Assembly (NCBI RefSeq): GCF_018728565.1
Contig: NZ_JACSOI010000007.1
Span: forward strand, 62,001 to 126,000
Source of the DNA: Zobellia russellii
Lineage (GTDB): Bacteria; Bacteroidota; Bacteroidia; Flavobacteriales; Flavobacteriaceae
Direction of reading: 5' to 3'
DNA length: 64,000 bases
Shown here: in pieces, positions 17,456 to 26,129 of the stretch
Layout: each line of letters begins with the position of its first letter
Numbering within the stretch: the stretch's first letter is position 1
Made by a program: the position numbers and the translations under genes
Notes under the pieces: generated by a model
Told to the model about the DNA's origin: nothing
The model's database searches: none
What the model saw: the letters and a program-made list of their open reading frames with translations, nothing else

Positions 17456-18625
17456 ATGAACATGGAAAAGAAATTTGAGACGAACGCCATCCGAACGCAG
17501 TTGGAACGTACTAAAAACTTAGAGCACTCCGTACCAATGTACATGACCTCTAGTTTTGTGTTTGAAGATGCAGAAGATATGCGTGCGTCGTTTGCGGAGG
17601 AGAAAGAGCGGAATATTTACTCGCGCTATTCCAATCCCAATTCATCTGAATTCATAGATAAGGTGTGCCAAATGGAAGGTGCCGAAAACGGTTTTGCCTT
17701 TGCATCGGGTATGGCCGCCGTATTTTCTACCTTGGCCGCACTTTTGGATAGTGGAGACCATGTGCTTTCTGCTCGTAGCATTTTTGGTTCGACTCATTCG
17801 CTGTTTACCAATTTCTTTCCAAAATGGAATATTGATCATACGTATTTTAAGATAGATGATTTAGATTCTGTTGAGGCTTTAATCACTCCAAAAACTAAAA
17901 TTATTTATGCGGAAACACCTACGAATCCGGGTGTAGATGTTTTGGACTTGGAAGTATTGGGAAAGATTGCCAAAAAACATAAGTTGATTCTTGTAATCGA
18001 TAACTGCTTTGCATCGCCTTATCTACAACAACCCATTAAGTTTGGCGCCGATTTGGTCATCCACTCGGGAACCAAATTAATGGACGGGCAAGGGCGTGTT
18101 CTTGCGGGTATTACGGTAGGTTCAAATGAATTGATAGATAAGGTATATCGTTTCTCTAGAATAACCGGTCCTGCATTATCGCCATTTAATGCGTGGGTAC
18201 TTTCCAAAAGTTTGGAAACCTTGGCAGTTCGTGTGGACCGCCATTGCGAGAATGCGTTAAAATTGGCGGAGTTCTTAGAAGGACATGAAAAAGTGAACTG
18301 GGTAAGGTACCCGTTTTTAAAATCGCATCCCAAGCATGAAATTGCTAAAAAACAAATGAAAGCCGGTGGCTGTGTGGTTGCCTTTGAGGTAAAAGGCGGC
18401 GTAGAAGCTGGGCAGAAGTTTTTCGATTCTATTCAGATGTTATCCCTTTCGGCTAATTTGGGCGATGCACGTAGTATTGTTACGCATCCGGCATCAACCA
18501 CTCATAGTAAGCTCTCCGTAGAAGAGCGTGCGGAAACGGGTGTTACGGACGGAATGGTACGCGTTTCCGTAGGGCTGGAACACATAGATGATATTATTGC
18601 CGATATTTCTCAGGCGTTAGGGTAA
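17456..18625 (+). CDS. metZ: Trans-sulfuration family PLP enzyme, O-succinylhomoserine sulfhydrylase-like
   Basis: This PLP enzyme of the Cys/Met family would form homocysteine or cystathionine from an activated homoserine. The 389 residues are of the MetB/MetZ length. HSGTKLMDGQGRVLAG (about 202-217) holds the PLP lysine, and the DGQGRVL context is characteristic of MetZ. ANLGDARSIVTHPASTTHSK is the C-terminal signature. Two ATGs (17456 and 17462) are equally plausible starts and neither has a clear ribosome binding site. It lies 37 bases after the fusion gene, so it shares the SAM-I-controlled transcript. The acyl donor (acetyl or succinyl) cannot be read from sequence. Confidence 0.88.
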   Translation: MNMEKKFETNAIRTQLERTKNLEHSVPMYMTSSFVFEDAEDMRASFAEEKERNIYSRYSNPNSSEFIDKVCQMEGAENGFAFASGMAAVFSTLAALLDSGDHVLSARSIFGSTHSLFTNFFPKWNIDHTYFKIDDLDSVEALITPKTKIIYAETPTNPGVDVLDLEVLGKIAKKHKLILVIDNCFASPYLQQPIKFGADLVIHSGTKLMDGQGRVLAGITVGSNELIDKVYRFSRITGPALSPFNAWVLSKSLETLAVRVDRHCENALKLAEFLEGHEKVNWVRYPFLKSHPKHEIAKKQMKAGGCVVAFEVKGGVEAGQKFFDSIQMLSLSANLGDARSIVTHPASTTHSKLSVEERAETGVTDGMVRVSVGLEHIDDIIADISQALG

Positions 18626-18644
18626 AACGGATAATATAAGAATG

Positions 18645-18681
18645 CACAAAAAAACCGAAGTGTTCTACTTTGGTTTTTTTT
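18645..18681 (+). terminator. Terminator of the metY operon
   Basis: AAAACCGAAGT and ACTTTGGTTTT pair with one G-T wobble around a short GTTCT loop, with A before and eight T after. It lies between convergent genes and could serve both strands. Confidence 0.85.
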
Positions 18682-18697
18682 ATGCATTAGATTAGTT

Positions 18698-19411
18698 CTA
18701 TTTGGTCTTGAACTCAAAGACGGGCGATTGTGAACTGGAACCGTTTTCGTCGGTAGTGACCACTCTCCAATAGTAAGCAGTAGCAGGGCTAAGAGCAACA
18801 TCGTCTATTTTTGAATCTGTTGTATTGGCGTGCAAGGTAACCGGTGGATTGGTAGTGCCTAAATACACCTCATAGGAAGCAATATCATTGTCAACATCAC
18901 TTCCCTTCCAGCTTAGGGTAAGAGGTTGGTCTACATTGGCGCCCATGGTAGGTGTAAGAACTTCAGCGGGAAAAGGGGCATAGTTTTCATTACCTTCTCC
19001 GGCATTGTAAAACTTCCAAGTTTCGCTGGTTGCCGTATCAGTTGTTTCGTTTGATTTTGAGATAATGTTCCAAGAGTAGGGGGTGTTTCTTGAAATAGTC
19101 AATGCAAGTGAATTGGTGGTTGCATCATTTTCGGTCGTTTCATTGGTCTCCAGATTTTTTAATGTTAAGGTGTAACTGTCCGTATGTGAGGAAGCGTTCC
19201 ATTTAAAGGTTACTTTACTTTGGGTGGCGGAGATAATATCACCTTGATTGCACTCTTCGTTATTTTCTGGAAAAACCAAGGCAGAGGCATCGGGCGGTAG
19301 GCTTTCTTTAGGGGGCGTGTTATCTTTAGTCCCGTCATCGCCACTGCTACAGCTGCAAAAGGCGCTAAGAAAAAGAAAAAGGGTGAATCGGAGGTGTGTA
19401 TTGGATATCAT
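18698..19411 (-). CDS. Surface lipoprotein with two fibronectin-III-like repeats
   Basis: The 237 residues begin with a lipoprotein signal (FTLFLFLSAFCSCSS); Cys19 or Cys21 is the likely lipidated residue, followed by an SSGDDG segment resembling surface-export signals of Bacteroidota lipoproteins. Two beta-sandwich repeats follow (about 45-135 and 145-237), each with the Y-x-W/Y-x-V pattern of FN3-like domains (TPYSWNIISKS, TAYYWRVVTTDENG). No catalytic motif is visible. The start codon overlaps the stop of the upstream beta-helix gene by four bases (ATGA), so the two are translationally coupled and probably act together at the surface. Confidence 0.8.
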   Translation of the reverse strand: MISNTHLRFTLFLFLSAFCSCSSGDDGTKDNTPPKESLPPDASALVFPENNEECNQGDIISATQSKVTFKWNASSHTDSYTLTLKNLETNETTENDATTNSLALTISRNTPYSWNIISKSNETTDTATSETWKFYNAGEGNENYAPFPAEVLTPTMGANVDQPLTLSWKGSDVDNDIASYEVYLGTTNPPVTLHANTTDSKIDDVALSPATAYYWRVVTTDENGSSSQSPVFEFKTK

Positions 19412-22149
19412 TGTTTAACGATTTTAGCTTGGGAGTTGATGTTTTTTGCAGTGATGTTAAGGAAATAAATCCCCGAACTTAGATTGGATGTGTCAACAGT
19501 GGCAGTTTGGTTACCTGCAGATTCGGTCTTGGTCAGTACCACCTTCCCTGTAGACGAAATCAATTCAAGGGTAACTAAAGAATCCAGCGCATGGGAAAAA
19601 GCAACCGTTAGCTCATCTTTTACTTGATTGGGAAAGACGGTGACACCATCAAAAACACTAATAACCTCAGTGTATTCACCTTGACAAAACTTATCCGCCT
19701 GAACGGAAAGTTTGTTTTGACCCTTGGATAGGTCTAGCGTAATTTTATCTTGAGTAGTATGGGTAACGACCCCGTTTAGTTCAATGTTATAATTGTCACT
19801 GCCTTTCAAGCTCAGGGTAAGTTGGTTTGTACTGTTGTCTATCTTTGAGGATACGGACAAATCTTCCGGTTCGTCTATGGCTATAACAAAACATTGTTCA
19901 TAATTGGCATCGGCGGTAGTGGTAATGCATAGCGTGTAAGTTCCCGCGCTTAAGTTGCTGAACAAGGCATCAGAAGTAAAATTCTTTTCTGTTCCGGTCT
20001 CCTTTATCTTTCCTTTAAATTGATATGAAGTAACTGTGGAGCTTATAGAAATAGTTCCATCGTCACTATTGCTGCACGATTCACCAGTTCCCTTTATCTT
20101 GAAATTATCGGCAGCTAAACTAAAAATAGCGCATCCTTTAGTATCTACCGTGGTGCTTAATGGAGTTTCAGGGCATTCGTCATCGGTATTATTTACGCCG
20201 TCATTGTCTTTGTCATTAGGGTCAACTGCAATGCAGTCTTCACCGGGTAATCCGTAACAACCTAAGCCTGCGGCTCCATACAAAGGTTGCCAAGTAATGC
20301 CCGCTACCCATTGTTCACCTCCTTTTTCATACGCACCAACATCAGGCTGATCACCCGAAAATCCATCGGTTATTCCTGGGATATCCTTTCCTTGGTCAAT
20401 GGCAGAAGCACCGTCGTTTAAAATGAAATTGCCATTGGCGACGCTCATGAATGTACTGGCCGGAACAACCAGATTATTTTGTTTGTCCGATTGCGGCTCC
20501 CAATTAGAATCGCTTCCGAGGTTGTTCCACACCCGAACGTTAGAAAAGGCAGTTCCATCTTTGTGCCACGCACCCATTACTTCTGAACCGTTCCAAAGCG
20601 TATTGTTGAAAATATCAATGTCCGTTCCATTCCAATTGATCTGTACGTTGGTCCATTCAGTATTCCAGACCACATTGTGATGCACCACAAACCCTGCGGC
20701 ATCATTATCCAAATAAATTCCTGCAGCTTTATATTTCTTTCCGCCAGAAGCGGTATCGTGAAACCAGTTATGGTGTATTTCCGTGGTGTATTGTGCTCCA
20801 ACAGTATAAAAAAGGGCGCAATCATCCGCAATCAGGTTGCTTCGGGAGATATCGTTAAAAGCAAATTCATTGTTGGAACCATTGTACTGTACTGCGTCTC
20901 TTCCTCCTCTAAAAACGGTATTGTTTTTTACCAAACTGTTTTTGATGCCCCTAATGACCAAAGGACCATCGTACGAACCAAGAAAATTGCAGTCGTGAAT
21001 ATAATTGTCTAAAATTTGTTGGTTGTTGCCCCTAACGACCAATCCGGCTCCGGCATTAAATGCAATCTCGCATTTTTCAACCCTATTGTTTGAGCCCTGT
21101 ACATGAATATTGGCATTGTTGGTGCGTGAGCTGTTAGTGATTCCTTGAGTATGATTGCCAAAAAAGGAGGTTATCCCGTAGAGTAGGTTATTGGTAGTTT
21201 TGCTATTGGCATTGGATGCCCACCAAGTAGAGCTGTCTTCCATATTAATACTCCCCCCAAAAACGGCCAAATTCTTTATTTCTATGTATTTTTTGTCCTT
21301 AAGGTTAATGGTTTCTAAACGGCGTCTCATCTTAACCTTGCCATCAATAGGAGCTTGACCTTTGGGAAGCTGAACGTACAGGGTGCTTGTGCTTTCATCA
21401 AAATACCACTCGTTTTCATAGTCTAAAGCACCTTTTACGCCCTCTAGATAAAAATCGCCTAAATCTGCTGGGGCATGAAAAGTTCTGACCCAAGTTTCAT
21501 TGGTAGTGGTGGTATGGTCAAAATTTACCCGGCCGGAAGAACTGCCTGTAATCATTCTTTTCCATGCCAACCATCCGCTACCGGGCTTATCGCCATAGAA
21601 CCAAAGTGCACCTCCGGTCCAGTCAATTCCTGGAATGGAAGCTTCCGCTAAATAAGCTCCGTTAATTACATCGCCGCTGCTTCCGCCCGTATTCCGGATG
21701 CTCCCCAAGGCAAAAGGGTCGGAGTCTGTTTTGTTGGGCCATCGGGCCAAGTCCAGTGCGGTGGCATCGTTCATTACAAAGTTCTCTTGTCCTAAAGAAG
21801 TGAATGAGATGGTAGTCTTGTAAATGGAGCCACTATCTTGACTCCAGCCAGATAATGCATCCATGGCCGTAATGATTACTTTTTCTCCGGGGAAGGATTG
21901 AAAAACAATAGGTTGGCCGGGACTCCCGGAATTAGCCGGAGTCAAGGTCTCTTGGTAGGTGCCCTCCCTAATGTATACAATGTCCCCCGCGGTGGCTTCG
22001 CCCGCCGCTTTAGAAATGGTCAAATACGGATTTTCCAGAGTGCCTGAATTGGAGTCGTCTCCATTTTTGGCGACATAAATATCTCTAGAAAAAGTGGTTA
22101 GACTAATCAAGAATACAATTACAAAAAGATAACTCTGTTTAGTTGGCAT
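19408..22149 (-). CDS. Secreted right-handed beta-helix protein with T9SS sorting domain
   Basis: The start is the ATG at 22147-22149, giving 913 residues; it directly precedes a signal peptide (KQSYLFVIVFLISLTTFSRD), and a promoter lies just upstream of it. DIYVAKNGDDSNSGT and DIVYIREGTYQETL form the usual N-cap of pectate-lyase-like helices. Many asparagine-rich helix turns follow (about 270-560). Then come a thrombospondin-3-like DPNDKDNDGVNNTDDECP segment, a beta domain, and a C-terminal type A sorting domain (VFPNQVKDELTVAF to AKIVKQ) that directs export through type IX secretion. Polysaccharide binding or cleavage is likely but no catalytic residue can be assigned. It is coupled to the lipoprotein gene. 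Confidence 0.88.
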   Translation of the reverse strand: MPTKQSYLFVIVFLISLTTFSRDIYVAKNGDDSNSGTLENPYLTISKAAGEATAGDIVYIREGTYQETLTPANSGSPGQPIVFQSFPGEKVIITAMDALSGWSQDSGSIYKTTISFTSLGQENFVMNDATALDLARWPNKTDSDPFALGSIRNTGGSSGDVINGAYLAEASIPGIDWTGGALWFYGDKPGSGWLAWKRMITGSSSGRVNFDHTTTTNETWVRTFHAPADLGDFYLEGVKGALDYENEWYFDESTSTLYVQLPKGQAPIDGKVKMRRRLETINLKDKKYIEIKNLAVFGGSINMEDSSTWWASNANSKTTNNLLYGITSFFGNHTQGITNSSRTNNANIHVQGSNNRVEKCEIAFNAGAGLVVRGNNQQILDNYIHDCNFLGSYDGPLVIRGIKNSLVKNNTVFRGGRDAVQYNGSNNEFAFNDISRSNLIADDCALFYTVGAQYTTEIHHNWFHDTASGGKKYKAAGIYLDNDAAGFVVHHNVVWNTEWTNVQINWNGTDIDIFNNTLWNGSEVMGAWHKDGTAFSNVRVWNNLGSDSNWEPQSDKQNNLVVPASTFMSVANGNFILNDGASAIDQGKDIPGITDGFSGDQPDVGAYEKGGEQWVAGITWQPLYGAAGLGCYGLPGEDCIAVDPNDKDNDGVNNTDDECPETPLSTTVDTKGCAIFSLAADNFKIKGTGESCSNSDDGTISISSTVTSYQFKGKIKETGTEKNFTSDALFSNLSAGTYTLCITTTADANYEQCFVIAIDEPEDLSVSSKIDNSTNQLTLSLKGSDNYNIELNGVVTHTTQDKITLDLSKGQNKLSVQADKFCQGEYTEVISVFDGVTVFPNQVKDELTVAFSHALDSLVTLELISSTGKVVLTKTESAGNQTATVDTSNLSSGIYFLNITAKNINSQAKIVKQ

Positions 22150-22188
22150 TTGTGTGGATTTAGGTAGGTTAAACAATGGGTGTCCTAC

Positions 22189-22218
22189 CAAATCTAACTG
22201 AATAGAGATTTGCTTCAA
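22189..22218 (-). promoter_or_regulatory. Promoter of the beta-helix/lipoprotein operon
   Basis: On the minus strand, TTG (22216-22218), a 19-base spacer and TAGATTTG (22189-22196) match the consensus exactly. The start point near 22182 lies downstream of an upstream in-frame ATG, which supports the ATG at 22149. The remaining bases to 22382 contain nothing I recognise. Confidence 0.7.
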
Positions 22219-22382
22219 ATAGTAAATGATCAAAACGGTACAACAAATGATTTTTTATGGAGGTGGTAGCTATTTTGTCAAGTTTTTGATCAGTTGCCGT
22301 TACTGGTGCTTTTATCTAAAAATCTGAAAATCATTGTTTATAGAGGCGTTGAAGTCTGGGTTAAGTCTTAATTATTTAAAGC

Positions 22383-22412
22383 AAAAAAGCCTCCCAATTG
22401 GGAAGCTTTTTT
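22383..22412 (-). terminator. Terminator downstream of the NTF2-like gene
   Basis: AAAAAAGC, a short internal mismatch, CCCAATTGGG and GCTTTTTT form a symmetrical hairpin with T tracts on both strands. It is placed 21 bases after the minus-strand stop. Confidence 0.8.
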
Positions 22413-22433
22413 GTTTTAACTCAACCGCGATTT

Positions 22434-22901
22434 TTATTTAGTCATGGCATCGGTAACCGTTTTACTGTCCACAATCTGTTCAAACCGGATTATTTTGCTA
22501 TCCTTTAAAGTCCATAAGTGGGCTACTCGTGCTTCAAATCCTTTGCCTGTTTTTTTATAAACTCCGGTGTAATTACCAATAGCAATGACGGTATCCCCAT
22601 CAGCTACATATTGTTTTGGGGTAAACTGGTAGTGAATCCATTCAGACCCTAATCTGGAAAATACATTCTTAGTAATCTCTTCTAGTCCTGTATAGGTACC
22701 TGCATATGGAAAGCCCTTGGCTTCTGTCCATTGAATATCTTCCGCAACATGCTTGGCTAAATTCTTTCCGTTTTCTTCGGAAGATTTGCCTTCGTAGGTG
22801 CTTTTTATGATTTCTAAATTTGTCATTTTATTTTTATTAAAAGAGCTACTTGACAATACCATAAGTATTGCCAAGTAGCCTATTCCTATTGATTTTACCA
22901 T
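22434..22901 (-). CDS. NTF2-like (SnoaL-type) protein
   Basis: The 155 residues have a hydrophobic N-terminus (about 5-20, possible signal or anchor) and then a cone-shaped NTF2-like fold. It begins LEIIKSTYEGKSSEENGKNLAKHVAEDIQWTEA, continues with GTYTGLEEITKNVF and ends with VAHLWTLKDSKIIRFEQIVDS. Such proteins act as small enzymes, isomerases or ligand binders, and I cannot choose. An internal ATG (residue 26) would give a cytosolic form lacking the hydrophobic start. The gene overlaps the end of the MBL gene by 7 bases, so they form an operon. Confidence 0.8.
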   Translation of the reverse strand: MVKSIGIGYLAILMVLSSSSFNKNKMTNLEIIKSTYEGKSSEENGKNLAKHVAEDIQWTEAKGFPYAGTYTGLEEITKNVFSRLGSEWIHYQFTPKQYVADGDTVIAIGNYTGVYKKTGKGFEARVAHLWTLKDSKIIRFEQIVDSKTVTDAMTK

Positions 22902-23785
22902 TTCATTTCGCCTGTATTCACTTTTGCTCCAATTTGAAGTGCGGTTTCAAAAGTAGCGTTTGGGTATTCCTTTTTCATCGTGCTGATTAAGTCCTTTGAA
23001 GTGGTATTGGTTTTTAAAGCTTCTTCATAGAACGTAATGTAGTCCTTAGTGTGAGCCACAGAGGTTAAGTTAAGTTGCGTATCCTTATTTCCGTGGGCAG
23101 GTATAACTACTTTAGGGTTTAGACTTTCAATTTTGTTTAGTATGGAAATCCAATCTTTTCTCGCTTCTTCAGTTTGGGCGTCTGCCATCCATACATGAAA
23201 AGTATTGGAGAAAATATTGATGCCACCAATAACCGCTTCGCTAGAAGGGATGTAAACAAAAGTTCGTTTTGGGAATTCGTCTAAACCAATAATTTCTAGT
23301 TTTTCACCTTCTAGATCTAATGCATCTTCTTTAAGAACCTGAGGAAGGATAGCATTGGTGGTAATAGCGTTTCCTAATTTAGCACCCCAAACATCTAGTT
23401 TCTTTTGGGCGGTAGCTTTAATGTGCTCTACGGTTGCGGGAGTTGCAAATACGGTAACCTCTGGGAAGTACTTTTTAAATACTTGTAATCCTAAATAAAA
23501 GTCAGGATCACCATGAGATACATAAATAGTTTTCAGGTTTTTGCCTGATTCTTTTATCTCTTGCGCTACAGTTTCGGCATCTGCCAAAGTAAACTGGGCA
23601 TCAATTAAAATGGCATCCTGTTTTCCTGACACCAAAACTGATGCTACACCAAAGCTATTTTCTGATGCATTATAGACTTGTAGGTCAAAATTGTTGGTTT
23701 TAATTGTTCTTGTGTTCTGGGCTTGTACTTCCATATTAAATAAGATTATAGTTGTTAATACTAGTGTTGAAAAAATTGATTTCAT
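22895..23785 (-). CDS. Secreted MBL-fold metallo-hydrolase-like protein with altered motif
   Basis: The chosen start (ATG at 23783-23785) precedes a good signal peptide, KSIFSTLVLTTIILFNMEVQAQ, giving 296 residues; an upstream in-frame ATG would bury it. The fold is metallo-beta-lactamase-like: DAILIDAQFTLADAE, then YVSHGDPDFYLG where HxHxDH normally stands, later IPAHGNKD. The second His of the first motif is Asp and the last His is Phe, so metal binding differs from classical enzymes. Substrate unknown. It overlaps the NTF2-like gene, and a Crp-type regulator gene lies upstream on the same strand. Confidence 0.85.
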   Translation of the reverse strand: MKSIFSTLVLTTIILFNMEVQAQNTRTIKTNNFDLQVYNASENSFGVASVLVSGKQDAILIDAQFTLADAETVAQEIKESGKNLKTIYVSHGDPDFYLGLQVFKKYFPEVTVFATPATVEHIKATAQKKLDVWGAKLGNAITTNAILPQVLKEDALDLEGEKLEIIGLDEFPKRTFVYIPSSEAVIGGINIFSNTFHVWMADAQTEEARKDWISILNKIESLNPKVVIPAHGNKDTQLNLTSVAHTKDYITFYEEALKTNTTSKDLISTMKKEYPNATFETALQIGAKVNTGEMKW

Positions 23786-23871
23786 TTTTACTTGTTTTAA
23801 TTTGATGGTACAAAGGTGCGTGCCAATGCCATCCAAAACATTGAACTAGTTCAATAAATGAAACACTAGGA

Positions 23872-24453
23872 TTATTTTGAAGCGGTCTTGCTTCTAATCT
23901 TGCTTAAAAATTCATGGGATATACCTAAGTAGGAAGCTAATTGCAGATTGGTGAGCTTTTGGGCAATTTCCGGGTATTTTTCAATAAAACCTAGATAACG
24001 GTTGTCCGCAGTCTGGCTAAGATTGGCAATCATTCTTCTTTGTAGCGATACTAATGTTTTCTGGGTCATAACCCGGAATAGTTTCTCTACCTGTGGTATT
24101 TGTTCATATAGATGTTCCTTATCAGCGTGATTTATGAGTAATACCTCACTATCTTCTAAAGCCTGTATGGTCAAGAACGAAGGGTTTTGGTTTGTAAAAC
24201 TATCTATATCAGTTATCCACCAGTCCTTGGTAGCAAAATAAAGCACATGTTCTTTACCATCCTCATCTAAAGTAAATACCCTAAAACAGCCTTTAGTTAC
24301 AAAACCTTCAAATTTGCAGACGTCACCTTGGTTTAATAGGTATTGTTTTTTGGCAATAATTTTAGGGTGAAAAGCATCACAAAAGGTTCGAAGCTCTTCG
24401 TTGTCCAATTTGACATTTTTTAGAATATTATCTTTTAGGAGTTTTATAGACAT
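23872..24453 (-). CDS. Crp/Fnr-family transcriptional regulator
   Basis: The start at 24453 gives 193 residues beginning MSIKLLKDNILKN; an upstream ATG at 24510 is possible. An N-terminal cyclic-nucleotide-binding-like barrel (about 10-120: KKQYLLNQGDVCKFEGFVTKG, HVLYFATKDWW) is followed by a dimerisation helix. A short C-terminal helix-turn-helix comes last (LTNLQLASYLGISHEFLSKIR). The key cAMP-binding residues of E. coli Crp are not evident, and this group of Bacteroidota regulators has no established ligand. It probably controls the MBL/NTF2 pair, 86 bases downstream, but this is inference from position. Confidence 0.88.
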   Translation of the reverse strand: MSIKLLKDNILKNVKLDNEELRTFCDAFHPKIIAKKQYLLNQGDVCKFEGFVTKGCFRVFTLDEDGKEHVLYFATKDWWITDIDSFTNQNPSFLTIQALEDSEVLLINHADKEHLYEQIPQVEKLFRVMTQKTLVSLQRRMIANLSQTADNRYLGFIEKYPEIAQKLTNLQLASYLGISHEFLSKIRSKTASK

Positions 24454-24588
24454 TTTTAGCGCTAACTGAATGTGGATTCCTATACTTTTTAAGGAGGAAA
24501 GTCCTATCAAAGATAAACATAACGATAAAACTGCATTTTTAGAAATGAAACCTACAAAGAGAGAGTAGCGTCTTCTTTATATTGGGGG

Positions 24589-25245
24589 TTATAGTCTTTT
24601 TGTAGCCACGGTTTTGGGATTGACCTTTCTCTTCCAATAAATAATGTAGATAGTTCCAAGAACGGTAGGAAGTGTCCATGCAATGAGATTTCCTATGCTG
24701 AGACCAGCAATTATAAATGCGGTAATGGAAGCGATCAAAGCACCGATCATCTTACCGATGTGCGAGATTAACCATCCATTTTTGGTCTTCTGAGGGTTTT
24801 TGTAAAACTGAAAATCTTTAAAAGTTAGGAGAAGCCCAAACCCTCCAAAGAATACATATAATATACCCATAGTATTCGTATTCAAAAGGGTATACAAACC
24901 AATGCCCAGCATTAGAATCGAAAAGAAAAGCATACTCCCTGAAATTACTTTATCTACTGCATCAGCTTCAGTTTTTATTTTGAAAGCCAACGCACGATTA
25001 CCGATTAAAACAAGATATACAGTGAACAAGCCTATAAGTAGCAAGAATAGATTTTCATGATTGGGCATCATGGCTATTGGCATAGAAATTACTGAGCTAC
25101 CAACCATACCTATAGAAAATAACTTGCCGAATTTTTTATGCAAGGAGCTGCCTTTTTTTACAATGATGCTACCTATGCCGGTAATCAATCCCACTCCGCC
25201 TAAGAAAGCATGGAGGTAAATAAAGAAAATGATAGTTTGTTCCAT
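24589..25245 (-). CDS. Integral membrane protein of unknown function (DUF2306-like)
   Basis: Counting from the ATG at 25243-25245 gives 218 residues; an ATG 33 bases further upstream is also possible. About seven hydrophobic helices span the protein (for example IIFFIYLHAFLGGVGLITGI, LFLLLIGLFTVYLVLIG and IGKMIGALIASITAFIIAGL). The spacing and the H-x-x-G-x near helix ends resemble DUF2306-type membrane proteins, but I recognise no catalytic motif. It stands alone with gaps on both sides. The 190 bases between this start and the next gene (25246-25435) show no gene or clear promoter. Confidence 0.7.
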   Translation of the reverse strand: MEQTIIFFIYLHAFLGGVGLITGIGSIIVKKGSSLHKKFGKLFSIGMVGSSVISMPIAMMPNHENLFLLLIGLFTVYLVLIGNRALAFKIKTEADAVDKVISGSMLFFSILMLGIGLYTLLNTNTMGILYVFFGGFGLLLTFKDFQFYKNPQKTKNGWLISHIGKMIGALIASITAFIIAGLSIGNLIAWTLPTVLGTIYIIYWKRKVNPKTVATKRL

Positions 25246-25435
25246 GGTGTTTGTATTGGTTTTAGGGGTAAAACTCAAACAATACCATGGTTTTTAAAAG
25301 AAGATGTTTCTGAACTGTAGTAATTAAGGGGTGAGTTGAAAAAGGTTTAGTAATGTCATTTTTGGATATAAAATGAAATAATTAATCAATTTTCAGCTTA
25401 TACTCTGTCTAAGATGTTTTAAAAGACAATAAACT

Positions 25436-25852
25436 TTAAACTGCTCTTGCAAACGGTGTTCTGTCTGCCGGTAATTCTAATTGCTCCAAGACAGCATTTA
25501 AATCTATCAACGAATCTGGATCTATTATCTGCGTGTTTATGATCAGTTCTTTCTGACTTGTTTTTAGAATATAATCCCCAGCAAAGTTTTTCACTTGGAT
25601 AATTTCATTCAAATTCATCTTTTTAGTCTGAAATAGAAGATTTTTTGTAATAGTATCATCGGCGATAGTCAGGTATTGGTTTTTGTATTCATAAATAAAA
25701 TTGATGGTGTAAAAAAAGAACAATACAATGTTGACATAATCCGTCCATCGTCTTTGGCTAATAAAAAAGGCGGTCAAAACAAATAGAATTCCCCAAGCAA
25801 TAACAATCAAAAAGTTTATTCTTAACCGTTTCTTTTTGTATCGTATTTTCAT
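25436..25852 (-). CDS. Small membrane protein with PH-like domain, unknown
   Basis: The 138 residues start with a very basic MKIRYKKKRLR, followed by two transmembrane helices (about 13-32, INFLIVIAWGILFVLTAFFI, and 38-55). A cytoplasmic beta-rich segment comes next (QYLTIADDTITKNLLFQTKKMNLNEIIQVKN). This layout is that of bacterial PH-domain membrane proteins. No function can be assigned. The stretch from 25853 to 26086 has no gene and no clear promoter. Confidence 0.65.
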   Translation of the reverse strand: MKIRYKKKRLRINFLIVIAWGILFVLTAFFISQRRWTDYVNIVLFFFYTINFIYEYKNQYLTIADDTITKNLLFQTKKMNLNEIIQVKNFAGDYILKTSQKELIINTQIIDPDSLIDLNAVLEQLELPADRTPFARAV

Positions 25853-26086
25853 TTTCTAGTTTGGTTCTAGTTAATTTTTATGAGACTGAAGCTAAAATAA
25901 GTAAAATCTTACAATGTTCAAATTGGCCAAATAACTCAGAGTCTAATACCTTTTTCTATATACCAAGGTACAGATGCCGTACTCATGTTCTGTTGCGGCT
26001 TGGGGCTCTTTTTTATTGGTTAAGTAGGCGGGATGAGTAAGAAAGTTGGAGTTGTGGAGCGTAATTTGGATTTTAATGGTACACCT

Positions 26087-26111
26087 TTTGGGACTACATT
26101 CCCGTCCCAAA
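26087..26111. promoter_or_regulatory. Inverted repeat upstream of the Rrf2 gene, possible operator
   Basis: TTTGGGAC and GTCCCAAA are exact 8-base arms around a 9-base spacer. The repeat ends 18 bases before the regulator's start, and TATATTTA (26118-26125), a weak -7 match, follows it. The position suits autoregulation. It does not resemble the sites found before the sulfate operon. Confidence 0.5.
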
Positions 26112-26129
26112 TTTTGCTATATTTACCCC

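Noticed and set aside
19408-22233. Start of the beta-helix protein at the upstream ATG (22233)
   Set aside because: A consensus promoter sits between the two ATGs, and only the ATG at 22149 directly precedes the signal peptide.
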